A stretch of 15,412 nucleotides of DNA from Alphaproteobacteria bacterium. Its GTDB lineage: Bacteria > Pseudomonadota > Alphaproteobacteria > UBA7887. The translations under genes and the position numbers were made by a program. The stretch is taken from positions 1 to 15,412 of the forward strand of contig JANQOH010000059.1 in NCBI GenBank assembly GCA_028289725.1, read 5' to 3'. Below the pieces are notes generated by a model. The model ran no database searches and was not told the origin of the DNA. It saw only the letters and a program-made list of their open reading frames with translations. Positions 1 through 7,348 of the stretch are shown piece after piece (the stretch's first letter is position 1; every line of letters starts with the position of its first letter).

Positions 1-1154
1 CCGTGAAGGCGGTTCGGAGCGGCGAAAGCGGGACCATGGACACAAGCCCCGCCCCCACCAATCAGCAGCTCTATGACCCGGAAAATCCGCTGCAGGCCGT
101 CGATTTCGCGAAAAAGGTCAAGCTGCTTCAAGACATTGACGCCTACGCCCGATCCGCCGACGACCGGGTTCGCCAGGTCATGGCATCCCTCACCGGCAGC
201 TGGCAGGCGGTCGAGATTATCCGCGCCGACGGCGCCCGGGTCGGTGACATCCGGCCTTTGATTCGCCTCAACGTATCGGTAGTGGTCGGCGATGATGAGC
301 ACCGTGAAACCGGCAGCTATGGCTCAGGCGGCCGTTACGCCTATGATCTGATGCTGTCTTCCGATACATGGCAGGGGCATGTCGACGAAGCACTGCGGCA
401 AGCCTTGGTGCTGCTCGAAGCGGGCGCGGCGCCGGCGGGCGAGATGCAAGTTGTGCTCGGCCCCGGATGGCCCGGCATTTTGCTCCACGAAGCGATCGGC
501 CACGGGCTCGAAGGCGATTTCAATCGCAAAAAGACGAGCGTTTTCTCGGGCCTCATGGGCGAGCGTGTCGGCGCGCCGGGCGTGACCGTGGTCGATGACG
601 GGACGATCGGCGAACGCCGGGGGTCGTTGACCGTGGACGACGAAGGCACGCCCACGCAAAACACCACATTGATCGAAGACGGCGTGTTGGTCGGCTATAT
701 GCAGGATCGTTTGAACGCGCGCCTTATGGGCTCCGGCTCGACCGGGAATGGGCGGCGTCAAAGCTTCGCGCACCAGCCCATGCCGCGTATGCGCAATACG
801 ATCATGATGGCCGGCAATGAAGCGCCGGAAGACATTCTCGCCTCCGTCAAGAACGGCCTGTACGCGGTCAATTTCGGCGGCGGCCAGGTCGACATCACCA
901 GCGGCAAGTTCGTGTTTTCCGCCTCGGAAGCCTATCGGATCGAAGATGGAAAAGTCGGCGCGCCGGTCAAAGGCGCGACCCTGATTGGGACAGGGCATGA
1001 GGTGCTGAAGAACGTGCGCGCCATCGGAAACGATATGCGCCTCGACCCCGGCATCGGAACCTGCGGCAAAAACGGCCAAGGGGTCCCCGTCGGTGTCGGC
1101 CAACCCACGCTCCTGGTCGATGGCCTGACGGTTGGCGGTACTGAGGCTGCGTAG
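1..1154 (+). CDS. tldD: TldD metallopeptidase subunit, 5'-truncated by window edge
   Basis: Zinc metallopeptidase subunit of the cytosolic TldD/TldE complex, which in other bacteria trims unfolded or modified peptides (microcin B17 maturation, CcdA antitoxin turnover). The frame is open at the left edge; the GTG at 3 is probably an internal Val codon, because about 383 residues are visible against roughly 475-480 for the family. Counting from that codon, the HExxxH zinc motif HEAIGH lies at residues 162-167 (nt 486-503), followed by the family sequence GLEGDFNRKK. The C-terminal GTCGKNGQG motif puts the conserved third-ligand Cys at residue 354 (nt 1062-1064), so the catalytic set looks intact. 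It stops with TAG at 1152-1154, and the bicupin gene follows 29 bp later on the same strand. Its partner tldE is at 10102-11445. The identification is very secure; the true start lies outside the window. Confidence 0.96.
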   Translation, partial: VKAVRSGESGTMDTSPAPTNQQLYDPENPLQAVDFAKKVKLLQDIDAYARSADDRVRQVMASLTGSWQAVEIIRADGARVGDIRPLIRLNVSVVVGDDEHRETGSYGSGGRYAYDLMLSSDTWQGHVDEALRQALVLLEAGAAPAGEMQVVLGPGWPGILLHEAIGHGLEGDFNRKKTSVFSGLMGERVGAPGVTVVDDGTIGERRGSLTVDDEGTPTQNTTLIEDGVLVGYMQDRLNARLMGSGSTGNGRRQSFAHQPMPRMRNTIMMAGNEAPEDILASVKNGLYAVNFGGGQVDITSGKFVFSASEAYRIEDGKVGAPVKGATLIGTGHEVLKNVRAIGNDMRLDPGIGTCGKNGQGVPVGVGQPTLLVDGLTVGGTEAA

Positions 1155-1183
1155 ACGCAGGTTCCAAAAACAGGTGACAAGTT

Positions 1184-1864
1184 ATGACCAGGCTGAACAC
1201 GGACCTTTCGGAACGCGCCGTCGCGTTTACCGACCAAATGGCATGGCAAAAGAGCCCATCGGCCGGTGTTTGGCGCAAACGGCTTTATTTGGACGGGCCA
1301 AAGGAAGCGGGCCGCGTGACCTCGCTTGTTCGGTTCGACGCGGGCTCGAAGTTCGCCATGCATGATCATCCGGACGGCGAGGAGATTCTCATCTTGTCCG
1401 GTGTTTTCTCGGACAATACGGGCGATTGGGGGCCCGGTTCGTATCTTCTGAACCCAGTCGGAACGCCGCATGCGCCGGAAAGCGCGGACGGCTGCGAGCT
1501 GTTTGTGCATCTCCGGCAATATCGCGGCACCGAACAGCGGCGCATCGATACGCGTACGGCGGATTGGGAGCCAGGCCGCGTAGACGGCATAGAGCAGTTG
1601 GTCCTGCACGACGACCCGAACGGCATGGACGGCCCGGAAACCATGCGAATGGTGCGACTCGCCGCCGGCGTGACGGTTCCCGACCATCCGCATCCGCTCG
1701 GCGAGGAGGCGCTGCTGATCGAAGGCGATCTCGCCGATGATACGGGTCAGTACGGCCCGGGCTGTTGGGTCCGCAACCCACCGGGCAGTCATCATGCGGC
1801 GCGCACCGAAAATGGGTGCCTGCTTTATGTCCGGACTGGCGGTTTGGGACTCGCGGTCGGCTAA
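1184..1864 (+). CDS. ChrR-type bicupin protein (two tandem cupin domains)
   Basis: A 226-residue protein of two ChrR-like (Cupin_7) domains. Domain 1 has H60-x-H62, E66 and H96 (HDHPDGEEILILSG, then NPVGTPHAP). Domain 2 has H168-x-H170, E174 and H204 (DHPHPLGEEALLIEGD, then NPPGSHHAA). Corresponding ligands are all offset by exactly 108 residues, so this is an internal duplication with both 3-His/1-Glu metal sites kept. In ChrR the cupin is fused to a zinc-binding anti-sigma domain. Here that N-terminal domain is absent, and I see no sigma-factor gene nearby. I therefore expect a free metal-binding sensor or a dioxygenase-like enzyme; the substrate cannot be told. The ATG at 1184 is supported by AGGTGA at 1172-1177. 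The gene lies 29 bp after tldD and may be cotranscribed with it. The family call is secure, the function unknown. Confidence 0.9.
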   Translation: MTRLNTDLSERAVAFTDQMAWQKSPSAGVWRKRLYLDGPKEAGRVTSLVRFDAGSKFAMHDHPDGEEILILSGVFSDNTGDWGPGSYLLNPVGTPHAPESADGCELFVHLRQYRGTEQRRIDTRTADWEPGRVDGIEQLVLHDDPNGMDGPETMRMVRLAAGVTVPDHPHPLGEEALLIEGDLADDTGQYGPGCWVRNPPGSHHAARTENGCLLYVRTGGLGLAVG

Positions 1865-1900
1865 GCGCGCGAATCCATCAACGCGCACCATTGTGTGATT

Positions 1901-2221
1901 TCAGTCGGCACAATCGCCCGCGCTAATTTGTTCGACAGACAATGTGGTTCCCTGTTGGCAGATACTGATTTCCGCCAACCGGCCCTGAATACACACATTA
2001 TCGCCCGGCGCCATGCCTTCGAGATCGCCGGTCAGCGTATAGAGTTGACCGTCGGCCCCCCGCATGGCCGGGCATTCGACGCCTTCCTCGGATAGCGTTC
2101 CGCTGATGCTGAGTAGACCGTCGGGCGGCACCGGCCCGGCCCAACCACATGCGCCAAATGTTAGCAGCGGCAGTCCAGCGCACGCGACTACAGTGCGCGC
2201 CACGATTGCCCTAATAGGCAT
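1901..2221 (-). CDS. small exported protein, DUF5818-like, possible lipoprotein
   Basis: A 106-residue protein with a positively charged start (MPIRAIVAR), a hydrophobic stretch over residues 7-24, and a lipobox-like TFGA-C with Cys25, so it is probably exported and possibly lipidated; plain signal-peptidase cleavage is the alternative. The mature part has the pattern SISGTL, EGVECPAMR, LYTLTGD, PGDNVCIQG, SICQQGTTLSVEQI, which I recognise from memory as the DUF5818 type. It contains four further Cys (50, 77, 88, 104), which could form disulfides in the periplasm. I chose the ATG at 2221 because it starts the signal peptide and overlaps the 3' end of gshA by 11 bp, suggesting translational coupling. 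An in-frame ATG at 2284 would bury 74 bp in gshA and put about 21 residues ahead of the signal sequence. Function is unknown. Confidence 0.75.
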   Translation of the reverse strand: MPIRAIVARTVVACAGLPLLTFGACGWAGPVPPDGLLSISGTLSEEGVECPAMRGADGQLYTLTGDLEGMAPGDNVCIQGRLAEISICQQGTTLSVEQISAGDCAD

Positions 2222-3572
2222 ATTCTTCAAACAACGGATCAACGGTTTGGCGCCAGCGACCGTGATAGGCCTCAAGCAATTCATCGGCCGGCGTCACGCC
2301 TGTCTCGACAATGCTGTCGAGCAACGTCAGAAAACCGCTTTCATCCGTGCCACCGCGGTCTAGTCGCGCACGTGATTGAAGACCTTTGCGTGCGATCGCC
2401 AATACGTCGCGTGCTACGTCGCGCAGGCTTCGGCCGTCAACCTCGGCTTTCAAGGCCCGCTTGGCCGCGTCCGCGCGCATTCGCAACATGCTCGCATGGT
2501 CCCATTCGCGAACCAATTGCTCGGCTTCGTCCAAGGCCGCGGAATCGTATAACAGGCCAACCCACAAAGCTGGCAGCGCGCAAAGCAACCGCCACGGTCC
2601 TCCGTCCGCACCGCGCATCTCCAAATAGTGCTTGAGACGAACGTCGGTGAAAATCGTCGTCAGGTGCGCTTCCCAATCAACCAGGGTCGGCCGCTCACCG
2701 GGTAACGCCGGCAACCTGCCCTCTAGAAACGTACGGAACGACTGTCCTGACACGTCGATATACCGGCCGTCGCGGTAGACAAAGTACATCGGCACGTCGA
2801 GCGCATAATCGGCGTACTGCTCGAAACCCATCGCGCGGTCGAAAACGAATGATGGCACGCCACAGCGGTCCGCATCTGTGTCCGCCCAAATGTGGGTGCG
2901 ATAGCTTAGGTATCCGTTGGGCTTTCCATCCACAAATGGTGAGTTTGCGAACAATGCGGTCGCTATCGGCTGTAGCGCGAGAGCGACACGGAATTTTCGC
3001 ACCATGTCGGATTCGGTGTCGAAATCCAGATTGGTTTGTACCGTGCAGGTCCGCAGCATCATGTCGAGCCCAAGCTTGCCCTTTTTCGGCATATAGGCGC
3101 GCATAATGTCGTATCGGCCCTTGGGCATGACCGGAATCTCTTCGCGCAGCCACTTCGGCTGAATCCCAATGCCAAGGAAGCCGATATCCAGACCTGCGGC
3201 AACCTCGCGCACTTGAGCCAAATGTGTGTTCACCTCGTCGCAAGTTTGGTGAAGCGTCTCCAGGGGTGCACCGGACAGTTCAAGTTGCCCGCCAGGTTCA
3301 AGGGTTACCGACTGCCCATTGAGTTTCAGCGCGATGACGTTGTCGCCTTCGAAGACCGGCTGCCAGCCGAAATTCGTCAACCCTTCCAAAACGGCACGAA
3401 TGCCACGCTCGCCGCCATACGGCAGTGGCGCCAGGTCTTCCAAACGGTAGCCGATCTTTTCGTGCTCGGTGCCAATGCGCCAAGCCGACCGCGGCTTGGC
3501 GCCGCGTTCGAGATATTCGACAAGCTCACGCGCCTTGGTAACCGGTGCGTCGAGGTCTTCGTCTAATGCCAT
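2211..3572 (-). CDS. gshA: glutamate-cysteine ligase, plant/alphaproteobacterial type (GCS2 family)
   Basis: Cytosolic ATP-dependent enzyme joining L-glutamate to L-cysteine through the gamma-carboxyl, the first and usually rate-limiting step of glutathione synthesis. With the start at 3572 it has 453 residues, normal for the plant-type family and unlike the E. coli GshA class. Visible motifs are RIGTEHEK (32-39), LEPGGQLELSG (91-101), RYDIMRAYMP (153-162), CTVQTNLDF (176-184) and SPFVDGKPNGYLSYR (211-225). The ATG at 3572 is chosen because it has GGAGA at -11 to -7; in-frame ATGs at 3602 and 3629 lack a comparable site. It lies 106 bp downstream of rsmE on the same strand, and its 3' end overlaps the DUF5818-like gene. 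The main alternative is EgtA of ergothioneine synthesis, which shares the fold, but no other egt gene is present. gshB is not in the window. Confidence 0.93.
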   Translation of the reverse strand: MALDEDLDAPVTKARELVEYLERGAKPRSAWRIGTEHEKIGYRLEDLAPLPYGGERGIRAVLEGLTNFGWQPVFEGDNVIALKLNGQSVTLEPGGQLELSGAPLETLHQTCDEVNTHLAQVREVAAGLDIGFLGIGIQPKWLREEIPVMPKGRYDIMRAYMPKKGKLGLDMMLRTCTVQTNLDFDTESDMVRKFRVALALQPIATALFANSPFVDGKPNGYLSYRTHIWADTDADRCGVPSFVFDRAMGFEQYADYALDVPMYFVYRDGRYIDVSGQSFRTFLEGRLPALPGERPTLVDWEAHLTTIFTDVRLKHYLEMRGADGGPWRLLCALPALWVGLLYDSAALDEAEQLVREWDHASMLRMRADAAKRALKAEVDGRSLRDVARDVLAIARKGLQSRARLDRGGTDESGFLTLLDSIVETGVTPADELLEAYHGRWRQTVDPLFEEYAY

Positions 3573-3649
3573 CAAGTCTCCAGGTGGCTGCTGCGTCCCC
3601 ATAACCGCATCATGCCGCCGACCGGTCAATTTTCCGGGCGGCCCCGTCC

Positions 3650-3682
3650 TATATACGCTATTTCGCGCGGTGTCTTGGTCAA
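3650..3682 (-). promoter_or_regulatory. possible weak gshA promoter in the rsmE-gshA gap
   Basis: On the minus strand a TTGACC box (3677-3682, overlapping the rsmE stop) is followed 21 bp later by TATATA (3650-3655), or 16 bp later by the poorer TAGCGT. Neither pair has both good boxes and good spacing. The 106-bp gap would allow gshA its own promoter, but read-through from rsmE is just as likely. I see nothing else definite in this gap. Confidence 0.2.
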
Positions 3683-4419
3683 TTGCCTCGGGTCCAGTCC
3701 CCCGCCAGCGCCTGCCAAAGGGTCACCATGGCAATGGCCGCGGTTTCCGCCCGCAAGATCCGCGGACCGAGCGAAATCGCCGTGGCCTTGCTCGAACGGC
3801 GCAGCAAATCGCGTTCTTCCGCCGCAAATCCGCCCTCCGGACCCACGAGAATGAGGGCGGGCGACGGCCCGGTCGCGTCCAGAACCGATCCAAACATTTG
3901 CCCACCGCCCGCTTCGTCGGCCCAAAAAACCGGACGGCCGGCCGCCCGCGACAACAATGCGTCGAGTGAAGTGGGCTCATCGAGAATGGGCACATCGAGG
4001 CGCCCGCATTGTTCCGCCGCCTCGGTGGTGTTCGCCCGCAGGCGGCGCGTATTGACCCGGCTAACCACAGTATGGCGCGTCAACACAGGCACAATGCGCG
4101 AAACGCCGAGTTCGGTGGCCTTGATGGCGATCATGTCGATATGTGGCCGCTTGACCGGCGCGAATCCCAACCAGAGATCTGGACTTTGTTCTTGTGCGCG
4201 GGAAACTGCGTCGGGGATGAGCTGGCCATCGCCCGGGCTTTCGCAGGCAAGACGCGCGCGCCATTCCCCGTCTTTGCCGTTGAATACCAGGACATCGTCG
4301 CCGTCGGCCAAGCGCATCACACGGCGCAAATAGTGCATTTGCTCCTTTGATGGCGTAATCGGAGAGTCGACGGCGATGGTGCCATCGACGAACAGCCGGA
4401 TTTTCGGCTTGGTCTGCAT
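3679..4419 (-). CDS. rsmE: 16S rRNA (uracil1498-N3)-methyltransferase
   Basis: SAM-dependent SPOUT-class enzyme that methylates N3 of U1498 in 16S rRNA within the assembled 30S subunit. The 246-residue length is normal. An N-terminal PUA-like RNA-binding part (HYLRRVMRL, 29-37; VFNGKDGEW, 45-53) precedes the knotted methyltransferase domain, with KATELGV (100-106), TEAAEQCGR (132-140), LILVGPEGGF (189-198) and SLGPRILRAETA (216-227), the last two forming the deep trefoil knot and SAM site. Start is the ATG at 4419, directly before the conserved IRLFV segment. It is divergent from ubiA (125 bp between starts) and is the first gene of a probable rsmE-gshA-DUF5818 minus-strand unit. No defects seen. 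Confidence 0.96.
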   Translation of the reverse strand: MQTKPKIRLFVDGTIAVDSPITPSKEQMHYLRRVMRLADGDDVLVFNGKDGEWRARLACESPGDGQLIPDAVSRAQEQSPDLWLGFAPVKRPHIDMIAIKATELGVSRIVPVLTRHTVVSRVNTRRLRANTTEAAEQCGRLDVPILDEPTSLDALLSRAAGRPVFWADEAGGGQMFGSVLDATGPSPALILVGPEGGFAAEERDLLRRSSKATAISLGPRILRAETAAIAMVTLWQALAGDWTRGN

Positions 4420-4544
4420 AGCCGCGTTTTATCGCCGACGCGGGCCGCAAGCCAAGCGCCCTTTAGGGCACGAATTCCGCGTTGGCCCTGAAATGGATAG
4501 AATTGACGCCATCGAAACGTTTGTCCTTGGGATGATCGAGACCC
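4420..4544. promoter_or_regulatory. divergent rsmE/ubiA intergenic region
   Basis: These 125 bp between two divergent starts must hold promoters for both directions. On the plus strand TAGAAT (4498-4503) matches the -10 consensus at five of six positions, but the sequence 17 bp upstream (TTCCGC, 4475-4480) is a poor -35. A short inverted repeat, GCCCTTTAGGGC (4458-4469), lies near the middle. I see no convincing rsmE promoter. Confidence 0.35.
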
Positions 4545-5420
4545 ATGACCGACGCGCCAGCCTCTGCGCCGTGGCACGATAGCGTCGCCGCCTATGCGCG
4601 GCTCGCCCGCCTGCACGCTCCGATTGGCTTCTTGCTGCTGCTTTGGCCCTGTTGGTGGGCGGTCGCGGTGGCTTGGCCAGGGACGGCAGAAGGCGCTCGG
4701 TTGATGGTCTTGTTTCTAATCGGCGCCGTCGCCATGCGGGCCGCCGGGTGCGTTTGGAACGACATTGTCGATCGCGACTTTGACGCGCGGGTCGCGCGCA
4801 CCGCGACGCGACCGATCGCAAGCGGCCGGATTCCCGTTCGCCATGCTTTGGTCTTTATGGTGGTTCTGTCCTCGATCGGCCTGACCGTTCTACTCCAGCT
4901 GCACCCCACTGCAATCTGGATCGGCCTCGCCTCGTTGCTGCTCATCGCGCCTTACCCGTTTATGAAGCGGATCACGTGGTGGCCGCAGGCGTGGCTCGGT
5001 ATCACGTTCAATTGGGGCGCCCTGGTGGGTTGGGCGGCCGCGACAGGGACGATCGAAGGGCCCGCCTTGGCGCTCTACGCCGCCGGTATCGCTTGGACGC
5101 TCGGCTACGACACAATCTATGCGCACCAGGACAAGGAAGACGACGCGCTGATCGGCGTCCGCTCCTCCGCACGATGGCTCGGATCCCGAACCAAGCCTGC
5201 CTTGTGGTTGTTCTACGGACTGACACTCGCCGGTCTCGTGGCGACGGCCGGGCTGGCTGAATTGACCTGGACTGCTTACTTGGGAATCGGGTTAGGCGCG
5301 TTACAGCTTGGCTGGCAGGTCCGCACACTTAATGCCGACGATCCGGCAAACTGTCTTGCGCGGTTCCGATCCAACAACTGTTTCGCGGTACTGATATTTG
5401 TCGGATTTGTGACCGGTTAG
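4545..5420 (+). CDS. ubiA: 4-hydroxybenzoate polyprenyltransferase
   Basis: Integral inner-membrane prenyltransferase that attaches the polyprenyl tail to C3 of 4-hydroxybenzoate, the first membrane step of ubiquinone synthesis. It has 291 residues with several hydrophobic segments (for example 26-45, 54-70, 101-118, 122-137). Both Asp-rich motifs that bind Mg-diphosphate are intact: NDIVDRDFD (72-80) and YDTIYAHQDKEDD (188-200). The family residues ARTATRPIASG (84-94) follow the first motif. The ATG at 4545 gives the expected short soluble N-terminus (RLHAPIG at 22-28), with only a weak GAG ahead of it. It converges with phaZ: the four bases TTAG at 5417-5420 contain both stop codons. ubiD, the next pathway gene, is at 7468-8979. 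Homologues acting on other aromatics exist, but the ubiD context favours UbiA. Confidence 0.95.
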   Translation: MTDAPASAPWHDSVAAYARLARLHAPIGFLLLLWPCWWAVAVAWPGTAEGARLMVLFLIGAVAMRAAGCVWNDIVDRDFDARVARTATRPIASGRIPVRHALVFMVVLSSIGLTVLLQLHPTAIWIGLASLLLIAPYPFMKRITWWPQAWLGITFNWGALVGWAAATGTIEGPALALYAAGIAWTLGYDTIYAHQDKEDDALIGVRSSARWLGSRTKPALWLFYGLTLAGLVATAGLAELTWTAYLGIGLGALQLGWQVRTLNADDPANCLARFRSNNCFAVLIFVGFVTG

Positions 5421-6649
5421 CGCTTCGGTTTCGATCCATTTTCGCGGATGAACGCCTTCACCTTCGGCGCGATTTGCTCGCGCCACCGGCGGCCATTGAA
5501 TATGCCGTAATGGCCAACGCCTTTTTGCTCGTGATGGAGCTGTTTGGCCTTTGGAATATTGTGGCACAGCAGATGCGCCGCGCGCGTTTGTCCGACGGCC
5601 GAAATGTCGTCGAGCTCGCCCTCGATCGTCATCAGCGCCGTATCGGTAATCGCACTTGGGTCGACACGGCGGCCGCGGGAAACCATTTCCCCGCGCGGCA
5701 GCGCATGCTCTTTGAATACGACCTTCACCGTCTGCAGGTAGAATTCCGCGGTGAGGTCCATGACCGCGCGATATTCTTCATAGAATTCCTGTTTTTTCTG
5801 CGCGCTTTCGCCGTCGCCGTCGACCAAATGGCGGAATATGTCCCAGTGCGCGTCCATGTGGCGATCAAGGTTCATGCTCATGAAGCCGGCCAACTGCAAA
5901 AAACCCGGGTAAACCGGACGCATAAAGCCGGGGTTCGGCCACGGCACGCGGACGATCACGTTGCGCTCGAACCAGCCAAGCGACATGGTCTCAGCCAGGG
6001 TGTTGACTTCGGTCGGATTCACCCGTGTATCAATCGGCCCACCCATCAGAATCATTGATGCCGGCGCGCAGGGGTCGCCCGCTTGCGCCATCAAAGATAC
6101 CGCCGACAAAACAGGGACCGATGGTTGGCAAACCGCCATGATATGCGTGTCGGGGCCAAGCCATTGCAGCCAGTCGATGACATAGTCGGTGTAATCGTCG
6201 AGGTCGAAGCGGCCTTCGTATAGCGGCACGTTGCGCGCGTCGCGCCAATCCGTGATGTAAACCTCGTGATCCGGCACCATCGCCTCGACCGTGCCGCGCA
6301 ACAACGTGGCGTAGTGGCCAGACATAGGTGCGACGATCAGAAGCTTGGGATCTTTTCGACGCGCGGCGCGTGAAAAATATTTCAGCTGCCCAAACGGCTT
6401 ACGCGCCACCACGCGCTCTTCGATGGCAACGGTTTCGCCATCAATGACGGTTTCGTTGATATCAAATTTGGGTTTGCCGTAGCGTCGGGTCGCATGCTCG
6501 AACACTTCGAATGCCGCGGCCGCCACGCGGCCGGCCGGCGTTTCGCCCACCGGATTGAAGGGGCTGCGCAGCATCTGCAGGCCCTGGTCCGCTAGGATTC
6601 GAACCGGGGCCACCGCCGCGTGCTGCATCTCGTACAAGTGGTAAAGCAT
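5417..6649 (-). CDS. phaZ: intracellular polyhydroxyalkanoate (PHB) depolymerase
   Basis: Granule-associated cytosolic hydrolase that breaks stored poly-3-hydroxybutyrate into oligomers and monomers. The 410-residue length fits the family. An alpha/beta-hydrolase core is visible: LLIVAPMSGHYATLLRGTV (103-121), YITDWRDARNVP (131-142), and the nucleophile elbow MAVCQPSVPVLSA (171-183), with Cys174 in place of the usual Ser, as in Ralstonia PhaZ1. The probable acid is Asp347 or Asp348 (TIEGELDDIS), the base His380 (GVGHYGIFNGRRW). There is no signal peptide, as expected for an intracellular enzyme. The ATG at 6649 is supported by GGAGA about 5 bp upstream. Its leader holds a hairpin (6680-6697) and an operator-like dyad (6735-6747). 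No PHA synthase or phasin gene is present here. Confidence 0.95.
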   Translation of the reverse strand: MLYHLYEMQHAAVAPVRILADQGLQMLRSPFNPVGETPAGRVAAAAFEVFEHATRRYGKPKFDINETVIDGETVAIEERVVARKPFGQLKYFSRAARRKDPKLLIVAPMSGHYATLLRGTVEAMVPDHEVYITDWRDARNVPLYEGRFDLDDYTDYVIDWLQWLGPDTHIMAVCQPSVPVLSAVSLMAQAGDPCAPASMILMGGPIDTRVNPTEVNTLAETMSLGWFERNVIVRVPWPNPGFMRPVYPGFLQLAGFMSMNLDRHMDAHWDIFRHLVDGDGESAQKKQEFYEEYRAVMDLTAEFYLQTVKVVFKEHALPRGEMVSRGRRVDPSAITDTALMTIEGELDDISAVGQTRAAHLLCHNIPKAKQLHHEQKGVGHYGIFNGRRWREQIAPKVKAFIRENGSKPKR

Positions 6650-6679
6650 GCCGTCTCCACGTATCCGGACGCTGTTCGT

Positions 6680-6697
6680 CGCGCCTCACAAGGCGCG
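6680..6697 (-). promoter_or_regulatory. perfect hairpin in the phaZ leader
   Basis: CGCGCCT (6680-6686) and AGGCGCG (6691-6697) form a perfect 7-bp stem around a 4-base loop, ending 31 bp before the phaZ start. No T-run follows on the minus strand, so it is not a classic terminator for the upstream GNAT gene. It could be a leader structure, an mRNA-stabilising element or a factor-independent terminator. Confidence 0.4.
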
Positions 6698-6734
6698 CAG
6701 TATGGCCAGGCGAAAGCTCAGCGGTCCAGAAAAT

Positions 6735-6747
6735 TGTGCGGTGCACA
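6735..6747. promoter_or_regulatory. TGC-N3-GCA dyad upstream of phaZ, operator-like
   Basis: TGTGC-GGT-GCACA is a perfect 5-bp inverted repeat with a 3-bp centre, set in AT-rich flanks (AAAT on the left, CAAATTA on the right). It lies 86-98 bp upstream of the phaZ start, in the 131-bp gap after the GNAT gene. The TGC...GCA half-sites resemble the TGC-rich sites bound by PhaR-type PHA regulators; this link is from memory and is inference only. I see no clear -35/-10 pair beside it. Confidence 0.35.
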
Positions 6748-6780
6748 CAAATTAGGGCGATCGGAGGCGATTTCGAGGCG

Positions 6781-7341
6781 TCAGGCCTCAGGCTGGCTCA
6801 AAACCTTCGTCATGTACCATTCATCGCCACGATCGCGGGCGGCCTGGTGGATGAATCCCTGCTTCGCGTAGAACACAATGCTGCGTTCATTTTGGCGGTG
6901 CACGGTGAGGAAATAGCGCCGGGCGCCGGTCGCGGTGAGCTGCATTTCGGCGTGAGACAGCAGGCGTCGCCCAATGCCGCGGCTCCACCAGCGCGGATCG
7001 ACATACAAGCGAAACAATTCGGGCCCGCCACCACGATCGCCGAATTGACAGAAGCCCAAAACCCGGCCTTCGCGCGCCGCAACCAGAAAACTGGCGCGCC
7101 GATTGCCGATCGCCGCCCGAAGGCTCACCCGACCATAGGCGCTGGCCAGGAACGCATCGATCGATTCCGTTGAAAAGATATGTTTGTAGGCTTTGTGCCA
7201 GCTGGCGCGCGAAACCGCCTGAATCCCGGCGATATCAGCGCGCCGCCCCGGGCGCACGTCATATTCAAGCGGTTTTTGGAGGTTTTTCGACTGGCCCACA
7301 ACAACAAATCTCTGGGATTGTGATCTTCCAATATAGGGCAT
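6781..7341 (-). CDS. GNAT-family N-acetyltransferase
   Basis: Acyl-CoA-dependent acetyltransferase of unknown substrate, 186 residues as called. The GNAT core starts near residue 27 (YDVRPGRRADIAGI). Motif A, the CoA pyrophosphate loop, is LYVDPRWWSRGIGRRLL (112-128) with R-G-I-G-R; motif B has HRQNERSIVFYAKQGF (148-163) with the typical Asn and Tyr. The 26 residues before the core are atypical, and no good ribosome site precedes the ATG at 7341. A GTG at 7299 (codon 15) would remove half of this extension, so the start is uncertain. It runs divergently from ubiD and lies 131 bp before phaZ on the same strand. Candidates include amino acid, aminoglycoside or ribosomal-protein N-acetylation, but nothing in the sequence chooses among them. 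Confidence 0.88.
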   Translation of the reverse strand: MPYIGRSQSQRFVVVGQSKNLQKPLEYDVRPGRRADIAGIQAVSRASWHKAYKHIFSTESIDAFLASAYGRVSLRAAIGNRRASFLVAAREGRVLGFCQFGDRGGGPELFRLYVDPRWWSRGIGRRLLSHAEMQLTATGARRYFLTVHRQNERSIVFYAKQGFIHQAARDRGDEWYMTKVLSQPEA

Positions 7342-7348
7342 ACGGCAA

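Noticed and set aside
1867..1886. GCGCG...CGCGC inverted repeat after the bicupin gene as a terminator
   Set aside because: The stem is only 5 bp with a 10-base loop and no T-run; a second weak 6-bp repeat at 1890-1914 is no better.
932..1891. 319-codon open frame on the minus strand, across the tldD end and the bicupin
   Set aside because: It spans two well-supported plus-strand genes and the gap between them, with no motif of its own.
2222..2284. Upstream ATG at 2284 as the start of the DUF5818-like gene
   Set aside because: It would place 21 residues before the signal sequence and lie deep inside gshA; the ATG at 2221 explains the export signal.
4458..4469. GCCCTTTAGGGC as an operator between rsmE and ubiA
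   Set aside because: It is a 5-bp palindrome with a 2-base centre, common by chance in GC-rich DNA, and unsupported by any second copy.
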